Origin: a bacterium
GTDB lineage: Bacteria > Methylomirabilota > Methylomirabilia > Methylomirabilales > 2-02-FULL-66-22
Direction of reading: 5' to 3'
Assembly (NCBI GenBank): GCA_029580855.1
Contig: JAKPQH010000174.1
Coordinates: 1-64,000, forward strand
DNA: 64,000 bases
Each line of letters starts with the position of its first letter. Position 1 is the stretch's first letter. Both the position numbers and the translations under genes were made by a program. Shown here piece by piece: positions 1-8,320 of this stretch. Under the pieces are notes generated by a model, which saw only the letters and a program-made list of their open reading frames with translations, was not told where the DNA came from and ran no database searches.

Positions 1-418
1 ATGGGACGGTGATTGGGTCCTGCGCGCCCCGGCATCGCAACGGCGAGTTTCGAGCGTTCCTCCGGCAGTTGGACCGGGCGACACCGGCAGGCCTCGATCT
101 GCACCTGATCGTGGACAACTATGGGACGCACAAACATCCCACGATGCAACCGTGGTTGGCCAAGCATCCCCGGTTCCACCTCCACTGCACCCCGACCAGT
201 TCGTCGTGGCTGAACCTCGTCGAACGGTGGTTCCGGGAGCTCACCACCAAAGGCATTCGCAGGGGGACTTCGCGAACGTCCCGGACCTCATCGCCGCCAT
301 CGAGGAGTCCATCGCGATGCACACCGCGCACCCGCAACCCTTCGTCTGGACCAAGTCGGCCGAGACCATCCCGGAGAAGGTGGGGCGTTGTAAAGCCATT
401 TTGGAACCAGGACACTAG
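1..418 (+). pseudogene. IS630-family transposase, 3' part, frameshifted
   Basis: C-terminal part of a DDE transposase of the IS630 type; its 5' part lies left of the window. Reading begins in frame 3 with residues matching the family (VIGSCAPRHR, then LDLHLIVDNYGTH containing the second catalytic Asp, then TPTSSSWLNLVERWF with the final acidic residue). After the KGIRRG motif, near position 260, the frame is lost. The rest of the domain (FANVPDLIAAIEES, then PFVWTKSAE) continues in frame 2 to a TAG at 416-418. The one-base slip is in a conserved stretch, so the gene looks dead. Programmed frameshifting is known in some IS families but not expected here. Confidence 0.85.
399..418 (+). repeat. 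Probable right terminal end of the IS630 element
   Basis: The transposase reading frame closes inside a sequence ending GGAACCAGGACAC followed by TA. IS630/Tc1 elements insert at TA dinucleotides, so the element boundary is probably at the TA around 416-417. The matching left end is outside the window, so the inverted repeat cannot be confirmed here. The boundary lies only about 16 bases before the next gene's start codon. Confidence 0.45.
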
Positions 419-433
419 CGAACCGAGTTGAGA

Positions 434-2032
434 ATGAAACGACTCGTTCTTGTTCTGCTGGTCATCGTCACCAGCTGCTTTCCTGCGTTCGTGGCGGCTC
501 AAAGCAAGAGCCGCACACCGGACCCCAAGTTCGGTGGGACGTATCGACGCCCGCTCGCCAACAACCCCTCGACCCTCGATCCGGCTCACATTGCTGACAT
601 CTACGGGTTCACGGTCAGTCAACAACTCTTCGACGGCCTGGTTCAGTACGACGCCAGCCTAGCCATTGTTCCGGCTCTCGCTCAGTCGTGGAAGGGTTCC
701 CGCGATGGGATGCAGTGGACATTTTACCTGCGAAAAGGCGTGAAGTTCCATAATGGCCGCGAAATGACCGCGCAGGACGTTGTCTATTCTTTCACGAGAA
801 TCCTCGACCCGAAGATTGGCTCCAAAGCCGCAGAAGTTTTCTTGAAGGTCAAAGGTGCAAGAGATTTTGTGGAGGGAAAGAAGAATGTTGTAGAGGGTTT
901 GCGTGCCCTCGACCGATACACGCTCGAGATTGAACTTGTAGAGGCATCGGCGCCATTCGTCTCCAGCTTAGCTATGGGTTATATCAAGATTGTTCCGAGT
1001 GAGGCCGTGGAGGAATTCGGTCCGGCTTTTGGATCCCATCCGGTGGGGACCGGGCCGTTCAAGTTCGTAAGTTGGAAGCCGGGCGAGCATATCATTCTCG
1101 GAGCCAATAAAGAATATTGGAGCGAGGGCCCCTTCTTGGACCAACTTGAGTATCGGATCTTCCCTGGCGCCGCGATGAGTAAAATGTTCGCCAGCTTCGA
1201 AAGCGGCGAGCTCGAAGATACCTTTATACCCAGCGAGGCACTGGAGGCCGTGCAGAGCGGGACGAAATACCAATTCGTTCGGCGGCCCACGTTGGGCACG
1301 CGATTCCTGGGGGTGAATACGAGCCATGGTCCCCTCAGCAATCCCATGGTCCGACAGGCACTCGTTTTTGGCATTGACCGCGAAGCTCTCGTCCGCGAGT
1401 TCCACAAGAACCGATACAAGGTGGCGCAGAGCCTACTCCCTCCCGGAACGTACGGCTATGATCCAGAGTTTCGTCCGTTTCCGTTTGATCCTCAACGCGC
1501 CAGAGCGCTCCTAGCGAAGGCGGGGTATCCCGGCGGAAAAGGCCTCCCTGTTCTCCAGCTTTGGTCCAGCGTCAGGCCTCCCGATATCGAACGAGAGCAC
1601 GAGGGAATCAAGAGGTATTTGGCTGAGATCGGTGTCCAGCTGGAACTCCAGTACCACACAAATTGGCCGAGCTTCAATGCCCAGGTCTACGCAGGGAAAT
1701 ACGACCTCTTCAGATACAGTTGGACAGCCGATGTGCCGGAGCCGGATAACTTCCTCTATCGACTCTTTCATTCGCAGAGTCGCAACAACATGACTCGGTA
1801 TCGCCAAGCGCGCGTCGATCGCCTTCTGGACACGGCGAGAGCAGAGCAGGCCTACCTTCCGCGATTGGATCTCTATCGTCAAGCCGAACGATTGATCATA
1901 GAGGACGCACCGATCATTCCGCTTAGCCACCTCAGCTACGACCGCCTCTTCCAACCGTATGTCAGGAGCATAGAGGTCAACGCCCTCGGCGACCCGTACA
2001 TTCCCATGCGAAAGATCTGGTTGGCAAAATGA
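434..2032 (+). CDS. ABC transporter substrate-binding protein, family 5 (peptide/nickel type)
   Basis: Exported solute-binding protein of the DppA/OppA family (SBP_bac_5), 532 aa, typical length. An N-terminal signal peptide (MKRLVLVLLVIV, cleavage near AAQS) precedes the mature protein. Family landmarks are visible: FGGTYRRPL, LDPAHIADIYG, the WTFYLRKGVKFHNG motif and VGTGPFKFVSW. ATG 434 is preferred; a TTG six bases upstream would add only two residues. The gene starts immediately after the IS630 end, so its native promoter may have been displaced. It overlaps the next gene by ATGA. No permease or ATPase accompanies it. Coupled to a membrane histidine kinase, it may act as a periplasmic sensor rather than as part of an importer (inference). 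Confidence 0.88.
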   Translation: MKRLVLVLLVIVTSCFPAFVAAQSKSRTPDPKFGGTYRRPLANNPSTLDPAHIADIYGFTVSQQLFDGLVQYDASLAIVPALAQSWKGSRDGMQWTFYLRKGVKFHNGREMTAQDVVYSFTRILDPKIGSKAAEVFLKVKGARDFVEGKKNVVEGLRALDRYTLEIELVEASAPFVSSLAMGYIKIVPSEAVEEFGPAFGSHPVGTGPFKFVSWKPGEHIILGANKEYWSEGPFLDQLEYRIFPGAAMSKMFASFESGELEDTFIPSEALEAVQSGTKYQFVRRPTLGTRFLGVNTSHGPLSNPMVRQALVFGIDREALVREFHKNRYKVAQSLLPPGTYGYDPEFRPFPFDPQRARALLAKAGYPGGKGLPVLQLWSSVRPPDIEREHEGIKRYLAEIGVQLELQYHTNWPSFNAQVYAGKYDLFRYSWTADVPEPDNFLYRLFHSQSRNNMTRYRQARVDRLLDTARAEQAYLPRLDLYRQAERLIIEDAPIIPLSHLSYDRLFQPYVRSIEVNALGDPYIPMRKIWLAK

Positions 2033-3540
2033 ACAGTGCGGGGAATCAATCGCCTGCCAGGCCCCGCTGGCTCGATTGGCACCGAGGACTGTCCTTCAGG
2101 GTCAAGCTCGCGCTTCTTGTCAACCTACTCATCGTGGTGCTCATCCTCGGCACGGCGTTCCTCGTCGAACAGGGCCAACGCTCCGCCATCGTCCAGGAAG
2201 TAGAAAAACGCGCCTTGGTGATGGTCCAAGCGCTCGAGAGCGCCGTGGCTTCGGATCTCGTCACTTACAACTACGTCTCCCTCGATCAATCCGTTCAGAA
2301 GTTCAGCAGAGGGCCAGACGTCGTCTATGTTTTTGTGTTCGACAAAGAGGGGAGCATTGCCGCGCAGTTCATCCGCGATCAACCGCTCAGCCAGCTCCTT
2401 CAACAACGCAGCGAGATCAAGCCAGGCGGAGCGATTGTGGACCAGGTGTACGTGCCGGGAACGGAGCGCGAGGCCGTTTACGACGTCAAGTTCCCGGTCA
2501 TGGTGGAAGGATCGGCCGATCCGTGGGGGCTGATTCGTCTTGGGGTTTCGCTCCAGGGCATGCATCAGGAGATCGCGAGGACACGGTGGCAGATTGTGGG
2601 TTTCGTGGTGCTGGGAATACTCGTGGGAAGCCTGGCGTCGATCGTGCTCGCGAGACGGATCGCCCGTCCGATCCAAGCGCTCACCCAGGGCGTCGCCGCC
2701 GTGGGCCGGGGCGACTTCGGACATCGGATCGACGTCGCGTCGCAGGACGAGCTGGGGCAGCTCTCCATTGCGTTCAACGAGATGAGCGCCCAGCTCGCGC
2801 GGGTGCGCGATCTGGAGGAGCGCCTCCGGCGCGCGGATCGTCTGGCCGCCCTGGGCACGATGGCGGCCGGCATCGCCCACGACATCCGGAACCCGCTGAC
2901 CTCGATCCTGATCTTCTCGCAGCTCATGTCGCTCCACCACGACGACCCCGACGTGCGGGAGAAGTTCAACCGGGTGGTGCCGCGCGAGCTGGAGCGCGTG
3001 CAGGCGGTGATCGAGGACATGATGGAGCTGGCCCGCCCCGCCGCTATGCACCGCGAGCCGGTCAACCTCAACGAACTCTTGACGCAGGTGTTGGAGCTTT
3101 ATGAGGGCCAGGCGGACGGGCAGGGCGTCAAGGTCGTCCGCGAGTACGACCAGGAGCTCCCCTTTTGCATGGCCGACCGAAAACGGCTCCACCGGTGCTT
3201 CGGCAACATCGCGTTCAATGCCATCCAGGCGATGCCGAGCGGCGGCGACCTGACCGTGCGCACGGCCCAGGTCTCGACCATGGTCTTTAGAAACTCCGGC
3301 GTCGCCGAGCCGCAACCGGAGCCGGCGATCCGGGTGACGATTTCCGATACGGGCCGGGGCATTCCCGCGGATCACCTCTCCCGCATCTTCGACCCGTTCT
3401 TCACCACCAAGGATAAAGGCATGGGGCTGGGGATGGCCATCACGCATCGGATCGTCGAGGACCACAAGGGCACCATCGACGCGCACAGCGAGGAGGGTGT
3501 CGGGACGACGTTCACGGTGCATCTTCCCCTCAGCGCGTAG
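2029..3540 (+). CDS. Membrane sensor histidine kinase (HAMP, HisKA, HATPase_c)
   Basis: Two-component sensor kinase, 503 aa. Domains in order: transmembrane segment around 25-45, periplasmic sensor domain of about 140 residues, second transmembrane segment around 187-207, HAMP linker, and a dimerisation/phosphoacceptor helix with the H-box HDIRNPLTS (His about 284). The ATP-binding domain follows, with an N-box (IAFNAIQAMP), G1 box DTGRGIP and G2 box GMGLGMAIT. Its start codon overlaps the stop of the upstream solute-binding gene, so the two are co-translated and probably work together. No response regulator is adjacent; a cognate regulator may lie beyond the IS element. The H-box resembles NtrB/AtoS-like kinases that pair with sigma-54 activators, but the partner is unknown. 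Confidence 0.92.
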   Translation: MNSAGNQSPARPRWLDWHRGLSFRVKLALLVNLLIVVLILGTAFLVEQGQRSAIVQEVEKRALVMVQALESAVASDLVTYNYVSLDQSVQKFSRGPDVVYVFVFDKEGSIAAQFIRDQPLSQLLQQRSEIKPGGAIVDQVYVPGTEREAVYDVKFPVMVEGSADPWGLIRLGVSLQGMHQEIARTRWQIVGFVVLGILVGSLASIVLARRIARPIQALTQGVAAVGRGDFGHRIDVASQDELGQLSIAFNEMSAQLARVRDLEERLRRADRLAALGTMAAGIAHDIRNPLTSILIFSQLMSLHHDDPDVREKFNRVVPRELERVQAVIEDMMELARPAAMHREPVNLNELLTQVLELYEGQADGQGVKVVREYDQELPFCMADRKRLHRCFGNIAFNAIQAMPSGGDLTVRTAQVSTMVFRNSGVAEPQPEPAIRVTISDTGRGIPADHLSRIFDPFFTTKDKGMGLGMAITHRIVEDHKGTIDAHSEEGVGTTFTVHLPLSA

Positions 3541-3549
3541 CAGAACCTC

Positions 3550-3571
3550 AAAAAAAGCCCCTCCCGGCTTC
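3550..3571 (-). terminator. Short intrinsic terminator downstream of thrB
   Basis: Read on the minus strand, arms AAGCC and GGCTT enclose a six-base loop and are followed by seven T residues. It lies about 55 bases beyond the thrB stop. The stem is short (5 bp, 6 with a wobble pair), so the call is moderate. It could also work weakly for the convergent kinase gene. Confidence 0.5.
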
Positions 3572-3624
3572 GACGTCTCCAGGGCTCGCGCCCACCCGCC
3601 GCGCCTTCGGGAGGAGATCCTTTG

Positions 3625-4554
3625 TTAATGCGGTGTTTCGATCCGCACGCCTTCGCGGTCGATGGCGAGCGTCTGCGCCCGGGCATGCACCCCGGCCTTT
3701 TCCCGCCAGCACCGGGCCATTCGCCGCCCCACCTCGCCCGGGTCACCCGCCACCAGCGCCAAGAGCGTGGGCCCGGCCCCACTCAGAAAACACGCCAGCG
3801 CGCCGGCGCGCTCCCCTTCCGCCAGCACGTCCGACATGCCCGGGACGAAAGCGGCACGGTGCGGCTGGTGCAACCGGTCCTGCGCCCCCTCGCGGAGCAG
3901 ATCCAGTCGGCCGGCCTGCAGCCCCGCGAGAAACAACGCCACGCGCCCGACGTTGAAGACGGCATCGCCCCGGGGAACCATGGGCGGCAGGACTTGTCTT
4001 GCCTTGGCCGTGGGCAGCCGAAAATCGGGGATCACGGCAACCGCCTGGATGGCGTCCGGCACGGGGAGCTTGACGCAGCGCACCTTGCCGTCGACGACGG
4101 TCGCCACCGTGAGCCCCCCCAGGAGCGCCGGCGCGATGTTATCCGGGTGACCCTCCAGCGGCAAGGCGAGATCGAGCAGTTCTTCCGCGGACAGGGATGC
4201 GCCAGCGAGCGCCGCCGCACCGACCACGCCTCCCACGACCGCCGCGGAGCTGCTCCCCAGACCGCGGCTCAGCGGGATCCGGCTGATCATGCGCACGGCG
4301 ATGCCGGCCGGCGGCATCCCCAGGTGCGCCAAGGTTCCCGTCACGGCGCGGACAACCAGGTTCTGCGCGCCGAGGGTCCGGAGTCGCTCGGCGCCCTCCC
4401 CCTCGATCGCCAAGCGCAGGGCGTCGTCGTCGACGCCGCCCTCCACCTCGATCTCGTTGTACAACCCCAGGGCCATCCCCAGGGCATCGAATCCGGCACC
4501 GAGATTCGCCGTCGACGCCGGCACCCGCACGCGCACCAGTTGCCTTGTACCCAT
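3625..4554 (-). CDS. thrB: Homoserine kinase
   Basis: GHMP-family kinase phosphorylating L-homoserine to O-phosphohomoserine in cytoplasmic threonine biosynthesis; 309 aa, normal length. The N-terminal VPASTANLGAGFDALGMAL motif is characteristic. The ATP-binding loop is PLSRGLGSSSAAVVG and the C-terminal GHMP motif is SGAGPTLLAL. ATG 4554 is chosen because the conserved N-terminus begins there and an AAGGAAA ribosome site lies about 7 bases upstream; the frame is open much further upstream but without homology. It is divergent from proC and has its own promoter. No other threonine-pathway gene is nearby. Confidence 0.95.
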   Translation of the reverse strand: MGTRQLVRVRVPASTANLGAGFDALGMALGLYNEIEVEGGVDDDALRLAIEGEGAERLRTLGAQNLVVRAVTGTLAHLGMPPAGIAVRMISRIPLSRGLGSSSAAVVGGVVGAAALAGASLSAEELLDLALPLEGHPDNIAPALLGGLTVATVVDGKVRCVKLPVPDAIQAVAVIPDFRLPTAKARQVLPPMVPRGDAVFNVGRVALFLAGLQAGRLDLLREGAQDRLHQPHRAAFVPGMSDVLAEGERAGALACFLSGAGPTLLALVAGDPGEVGRRMARCWREKAGVHARAQTLAIDREGVRIETPH

Positions 4555-4610
4555 GGGTTTCCTTTTGGCGGTCGCCCGCCGCGTGCGATTCGCCCAAAAG
4601 CTCGCCTGGG

Positions 4611-4639
4611 TGTATAACGCAGACCGGCGCTTGCCGCAA
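4611..4639 (-). promoter_or_regulatory. Sigma-70-type promoter for thrB
   Basis: Minus strand: -35 TTGCGG (4639-4634), 17-base spacer, -10 TATACA (4616-4611). The predicted start near 4604 leaves a leader of about 50 bases before thrB. Confidence 0.6.
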
Positions 4640-4669
4640 GGCCCGAAACACACGCCAGGGGTGAAAGTC

Positions 4670-4698
4670 TTGACTTCCGCCAAAGCGGACGCTATAAA
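4670..4698 (+). promoter_or_regulatory. Strong sigma-70-type promoter for proC-yggT-divIVA-yggU
   Basis: -35 TTGACT (4670-4675), exactly 17 bases, -10 TATAAA (4693-4698). Transcription should start near 4705. That coincides with an upstream in-frame ATG (4705) and leaves only about 12 bases of leader for the Shine-Dalgarno-equipped ATG at 4717. Confidence 0.75.
4676..4689. promoter_or_regulatory. Inverted repeat in the proC promoter spacer, possible operator
   Basis: TCCGC-caaa-GCGGA, a perfect 5-bp inverted repeat filling most of the gap between the -35 and -10 boxes. A protein bound there would block RNA polymerase. The half-site is short and G/C-rich, so chance is possible. Confidence 0.35.
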
Positions 4699-4716
4699 GC
4701 CCCGATGGAGGCGCGC

Positions 4717-5532
4717 ATGGCGGCTTCGAGGCGGCTCGTGTTCATCGGCGGCGGGAACATGGCGGAGGCTCTGTTGCGCGGGATCCTGGCGGCGAATCGC
4801 ATGCGGCCGCAGGACATTCTCGCCACCGACGTCCGACAGGAGCGGTTGGCGCATCTCGAGACCGCGTATCGGATCGCCGTCTCGTCGGACAATGCCGCGG
4901 CCGCACGTCAAGCCGCGACGGTCCTCTTGGCCGTGAAGCCGCAGCACATGGACGGCGTCCTGGCGGAGTTGAAGGACGCCGTGGGCGAAGGGCACCTCCT
5001 CGTCTCCATCGCCGCCGGCATCCCGACTGCCGCCATCGCGGCGCGCTTCCCGCACCCGGTCCGCGTGATCCGCGTGATGCCGAACACGCCGGCCCTCGTT
5101 CTCGAAGGCGTGAGTGCACTGGCCGGGGGGAGCCACGCCACGCCCAGGGATCTGGAGACGGCGCGTGAACTTTTCGAGGCCGTCGGGAATGTGGTGATCG
5201 TGGACGAGTCGCTCATGGACGCCGTGACCGGCCTCTCCGGCAGCGGCCCGGCGTACGTTTTCCTGATCATCGAGGCGCTGGCCGACGCCGGAGTGAAGGC
5301 CGGACTGCCCAGAGATATCGCCCTGACCCTGGCCGCGCAGACGGTGCGGGGCGCGGCACGGCTCGTCCTGGAGACCGGCAAGCATCCCGGCGTGCTCAAG
5401 GACATGGTGGCCTCGCCGGCGGGGACCACGATTGCCGGCCTGCACGCCCTGGAGCAAGGCGGCGTCCGGGCCGCGCTCATCAACGCCGTCGAGGCGGCCG
5501 TGCGGCGCGCGCAGGAGCTGGGCAGACGGTAA
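4717..5532 (+). CDS. proC: Pyrroline-5-carboxylate reductase
   Basis: Catalyses the last step of proline synthesis, NAD(P)H-dependent reduction of 1-pyrroline-5-carboxylate. About 271 aa, normal length. A Rossmann fold starts with FIGGGNMAEALL; MPNTPALV and the ProC signature region (TGLSGSGPAYVF, then DMVASPAGTTIAGL) follow. ATG 4717 has a GGAGG site 5-6 bases upstream. An in-frame ATG at 4705 falls at the predicted transcription start and could serve as a leaderless start. First gene of proC-yggT-divIVA-yggU, a grouping seen in many bacteria near cell-division genes. Confidence 0.96.
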   Translation: MAASRRLVFIGGGNMAEALLRGILAANRMRPQDILATDVRQERLAHLETAYRIAVSSDNAAAARQAATVLLAVKPQHMDGVLAELKDAVGEGHLLVSIAAGIPTAAIAARFPHPVRVIRVMPNTPALVLEGVSALAGGSHATPRDLETARELFEAVGNVVIVDESLMDAVTGLSGSGPAYVFLIIEALADAGVKAGLPRDIALTLAAQTVRGAARLVLETGKHPGVLKDMVASPAGTTIAGLHALEQGGVRAALINAVEAAVRRAQELGRR

Positions 5533-5570
5533 TCGGCGGCGCTCGTCGTGACCGTAACGAGGACGCGTGC

Positions 5571-5870
5571 ATGTTCGTCATGGGAAACTTTCTCGGCGCC
5601 GTGGCTCGGCTTCTCGACCTGATCCTCTGGGCTTACATGTGGCTCATCATCATCCGTGCGCTGCTGTCGTGGGTGAATCCCGATCCCTGGAATCCCATCG
5701 TACAGTTCCTGAACCGCGTCACGGAGCCGATCCTGGCCCCGATCCGCCGCCGCGTCCCCTCCTGGCGTATGGGCATTGACCTGTCGCCTCTGGTCGCCAT
5801 CCTGGCGATCTATTTCGTCCAATGGTTTCTCGTGGGCACGCTGAGAGACGTGGCCTGGAGGATGCGCTGA
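5571..5870 (+). CDS. yggT: YggT family integral membrane protein
   Basis: 99 aa with two hydrophobic helices (LDLILWAYMWLIIIRALLSW, and one near the C-terminus around IDLSPLVAILAIYF) typical of YggT/YlmG proteins. The conserved WVNPDPWNPIVQFLNRVTEP segment lies between them. Family members are linked to osmotic or potassium tolerance and to division-associated clusters. The stop overlaps the next ATG (TGATG), indicating translational coupling with divIVA. An alternative ATG lies three codons in. Confidence 0.88.
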   Translation: MFVMGNFLGAVARLLDLILWAYMWLIIIRALLSWVNPDPWNPIVQFLNRVTEPILAPIRRRVPSWRMGIDLSPLVAILAIYFVQWFLVGTLRDVAWRMR

Positions 5871-6337
5871 TGGAGTTGTCCCCGCTGGAGATCACGCAGC
5901 GAGAATTCGGCCGGAAGTTGCGCGGGCTGGATCCGGATGAGGTGCGGGCTTTTCTGGAGCAGGTGGCGGAGGAGATGACCCGCCTCCTCCAGCAGACCAC
6001 CGACCAGACGTCCCTCGCGCAGCGCCTCGAGGCTCAGGTGCGCTCCTACCAGGAGCGCGAGGACGCGGTGCGCAACACCCTGGTGACCGCCCAGAAGATG
6101 ACGGAAGATATCAAGGGCAACGCCAAACGGGAGGCCGACCTGATCATCAAGGAGGCCGAGCTACGGGCGGAGAAGCTCTTGGAGCAGGCCCACCAGAAGC
6201 TGGGACAGGTCCAGGCGGAAATTGCCGAGCTGCGTCGGCAGCGGGACCTGTTCGCCGCGCGGCTTCGCGGCCATCTCAAGACCCATCAGGATCTCCTGGA
6301 CGCCGCCATCCCGGACAAGCCGGCCCCCCAGAAGTGA
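5870..6337 (+). CDS. divIVA: DivIVA domain coiled-coil protein
   Basis: 155 aa. The N-terminal ~35 residues (LSPLEITQREFGRKLRGLDPDEVRAFLEQV) match the DivIVA membrane-curvature-binding domain. The rest is a long charged coiled coil. The protein is expected at cell poles or septa as a scaffold. The ATG at 5870 is favoured over upstream in-frame codons because the conserved motif starts just after it and it couples to the yggT stop. Its own stop overlaps the GTG of the next gene. DivIVA next to yggT and proC is a conserved arrangement, best known in Gram-positive bacteria. Confidence 0.9.
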   Translation: MELSPLEITQREFGRKLRGLDPDEVRAFLEQVAEEMTRLLQQTTDQTSLAQRLEAQVRSYQEREDAVRNTLVTAQKMTEDIKGNAKREADLIIKEAELRAEKLLEQAHQKLGQVQAEIAELRRQRDLFAARLRGHLKTHQDLLDAAIPDKPAPQK

Positions 6338-6636
6338 GATCCAACCCGCCGGTCGTCCGTCAGGACGGCGCGGACGTCCTCCTCACCCTCCACGTCCAGC
6401 CCCGCGCGTCGAAAGACTGTCTGGTGTGCGAGTTGCCCGAGCGGATAACCCTTCGCCTCACTGCACCGCCCGTGGCAGGGGCGGCCAACGCCGCCTGCCG
6501 GACTTTCCTGGCCAAGCGGATCGGAATCCCGAAGTCCAACGTGCTGGTGCTCCATGGCGAGACGGCGCGGTGCAAGGTCATCCGCATCCGGAACGCCGAC
6601 GCCGCAGACGTCCTCGCCCAGCTGCAATCCCGCTAA
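6334..6636 (+). CDS. yggU: DUF167/YggU family protein
   Basis: 100 aa. The family core is visible: VLLTLHVQPRASKD, LRLTAPPVAGAANAA and KSNVLVLHGETARCKVIRI. Small cytoplasmic protein of unknown biochemical role, commonly encoded with yggT/yggS/proC. The GTG start overlaps the divIVA stop (GTGA). Last gene of the proC operon. Confidence 0.9.
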   Translation: MRSNPPVVRQDGADVLLTLHVQPRASKDCLVCELPERITLRLTAPPVAGAANAACRTFLAKRIGIPKSNVLVLHGETARCKVIRIRNADAADVLAQLQSR

Positions 6637-6656
6637 GACGAACCCCCTATGTATCC

Positions 6657-6670
6657 ACGGATTAATCCGT
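6657..6670. repeat. 14-bp perfect palindrome between convergent genes
   Basis: ACGGATTAATCCGT lies in the 61-base gap between the converging yggU and lipoprotein genes. It could form a cruciform or a small bidirectional terminator stem, but no T-tract follows on either strand. The flanking GGAATCTGCGGA resembles the ATCTGCG units near 38.8 kb. Confidence 0.4.
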
Positions 6671-6697
6671 TCCTTTGCCTGTGGAATCTGCGGACGA

Positions 6698-7333
6698 TTA
6701 GGGCTGGCGGAGCACCTGAAACTCGAAACGGCCCGGCGCCGCGCGACCGCCGACAAAAAAGGACGGCAGCTCGAGGAGCAGGTGCCTGGACTCGGCCTTG
6801 ATCGTGGGGAAAAGCAGGAATCCCTCCCGTTGAGCCCCCGGCTGGATGATCAGGAAGCGGCTCAAGAGGGTGGCCTGGAGACTGACGAGCCGCGGCCCGG
6901 CGTTCTCGGTTTCCGCCAGGCGCATGTACATCTCTTCGTACGGAATAGGCCGGTCTCGCTTCCCGTCCTGGTCCACCAGCACGATCATGGCCGGATCGAA
7001 CTGCGCCTCTTCGTGGGTGTGGTTTCTCACGCGGACCAGGAAGACGTTCGGGGGGGATTCCTGCCAGAGGGTGTCCGGCCAGGGGGACACCAGGCCCGGA
7101 CGCCCGGCGTAGTACCGGCCCACGGCGTCCCTGTCCATCCAGCGTACCGTCACCGCCACACCGCTCAGGGAAGCGACGATGGCGTCGCCGACGATCTGAC
7201 TGGTCCCGCGGTTCGACTGGGGCGCCGGGCGCAGGGTCGCCGGTCCCGGCGGCTTCTCGGTCGACGCGCATCCCGTCAGCAGCAGACCCACCCCAAGCAC
7301 CGCGGCGCGGGCGAACCGCCCGCGCCGCGCCAT
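6698..7333 (-). CDS. Putative lipoprotein of unknown function
   Basis: About 211 aa with a lipoprotein signal peptide: basic N-terminus, hydrophobic stretch AVLGVGLLLTGC and the lipobox Cys. The mature part is predicted beta-rich (VAVTVRWMDRDAVGRYY, VFLVRVRNHTHEEAQFDP), somewhat like exported immunoglobulin-like folds. No family was recognised with confidence. The start could be ATG 7333 or ATG 7357; the latter overlaps the htpX stop (TGATG) and adds eight residues. It is the last gene after htpX and is probably co-transcribed, suggesting an envelope-stress context (inference). Confidence 0.7.
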   Translation of the reverse strand: MARRGRFARAAVLGVGLLLTGCASTEKPPGPATLRPAPQSNRGTSQIVGDAIVASLSGVAVTVRWMDRDAVGRYYAGRPGLVSPWPDTLWQESPPNVFLVRVRNHTHEEAQFDPAMIVLVDQDGKRDRPIPYEEMYMRLAETENAGPRLVSLQATLLSRFLIIQPGAQREGFLLFPTIKAESRHLLLELPSFFVGGRAAPGRFEFQVLRQP

Positions 7334-7356
7334 GATCCGTTCTCGGCCCCACATCA

Positions 7357-8217
7357 TCAGGCGATCCGCATCGCGCGCAGCCGCGCAATCCGCTCGGCGA
7401 TCGGCGGGTGTGTGGAGAACAGGTTCAGCAAGCCGGAACCACGCAGCGGATTCACGATGAACATGTGCGCTGTGGATGGGTGGGCATCCATCGGCAGCGC
7501 CGCGGCGCCACGCTCGAGCTTCTCCAGCGCATTCGCCAGGGCCCAGGGCTTCCGGCTGATCTGCGCGCCCGTCGCGTCCGCCATGTACTCCCGCGCCCGC
7601 GAGATGGCCATCTGGATCAGCATGGCCGCCAGCGGAGCCAGCACGGCCAGCAAGATCATGCCCAGGATTCCCCCCGCACCGCCGCCGCTCTCGTCGTCGC
7701 GGGATCGCCCGCCCCCGAACATGGCCGCGAACTGCGCCATCCGGGCGAGCATCATGATGGCGCCGGCCAGGGTAGCCGCGATGGTGGAAATGAGGATGTC
7801 CCGGTTGCGCACGTGCCCCAGCTCGTGGGACATCACGCCTTCCAGCTCGTCGGGTGTGAGGATCCGCAGGATGCCCCGGGTGGCCGCCACGGCCGCGTGC
7901 TGCGGGTTTCGTCCGGTCGCAAACGCGTTGGGCGTATCCGTGGGAATGATGTACACGCGGGGCATGGGCAGGTCCGCCCGCTGGGCCAGCCGGCGAATCA
8001 GTGCGTGAAAATCGGGCGCCTGGGCCTCGTCGACCTCCTGCGCGCCGTACATCCACAGCACGATGCGGTCGGACCACCAGTAGGAGGCGAAGTTCATCAG
8101 ACCGGCAAACACGAACGCCACCACCATGCCTTGTTCGCCGCCCAGCATGCCACCCAGGAGGACGAACAGGACGGTCATGGCCGCCAGCAGGGCCGTTGTC
8201 TTCACCGTGTTCGACAT
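7357..8217 (-). CDS. htpX: HtpX-like membrane zinc metalloprotease
   Basis: M48-family peptidase, 286 aa. Two N-terminal transmembrane helices, then a cytosolic catalytic domain with the HELGH zinc motif ([12 protein letters not shown]), two further hydrophobic segments, and the third zinc ligand in [13 protein letters not shown]. HtpX degrades misfolded membrane proteins together with FtsH. The ATG at 8217 has GGAG about 9 bases upstream. It lies downstream of hspR but has its own good promoter, fitting heat-stress expression. Confidence 0.93.
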   Translation of the reverse strand: MSNTVKTTALLAAMTVLFVLLGGMLGGEQGMVVAFVFAGLMNFASYWWSDRIVLWMYGAQEVDEAQAPDFHALIRRLAQRADLPMPRVYIIPTDTPNAFATGRNPQHAAVAATRGILRILTPDELEGVMSHELGHVRNRDILISTIAATLAGAIMMLARMAQFAAMFGGGRSRDDESGGGAGGILGMILLAVLAPLAAMLIQMAISRAREYMADATGAQISRKPWALANALEKLERGAAALPMDAHPSTAHMFIVNPLRGSGLLNLFSTHPPIAERIARLRAMRIA

Positions 8218-8275
8218 CGTGCCAACTCCTTCAGGCTCGCGTTGAAAAACTCCGCGCCGCGCACGGCGCAGGGGC

Positions 8276-8304
8276 AGAATACGGAAGATGTCCCGAGCTG
8301 TCAA
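8276..8304 (-). promoter_or_regulatory. Sigma-70-type promoter for htpX
   Basis: Minus strand: TTGACA (8304-8299), 17-base spacer, TATTCT (8281-8276). The consensus -35 is preceded by C, giving CTTGACA, the same half-site seen in the HAIR-like element at dnaK, but no matching second half is present here. Confidence 0.7.
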
Positions 8305-8320
8305 GCGCCCGGGCCGGCCG

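Noticed and set aside
1-418. Programmed frameshift producing an active IS630 transposase
   Set aside because: No slippery heptamer at the shift and IS630 elements usually have a single frame; a disabling indel is simpler.
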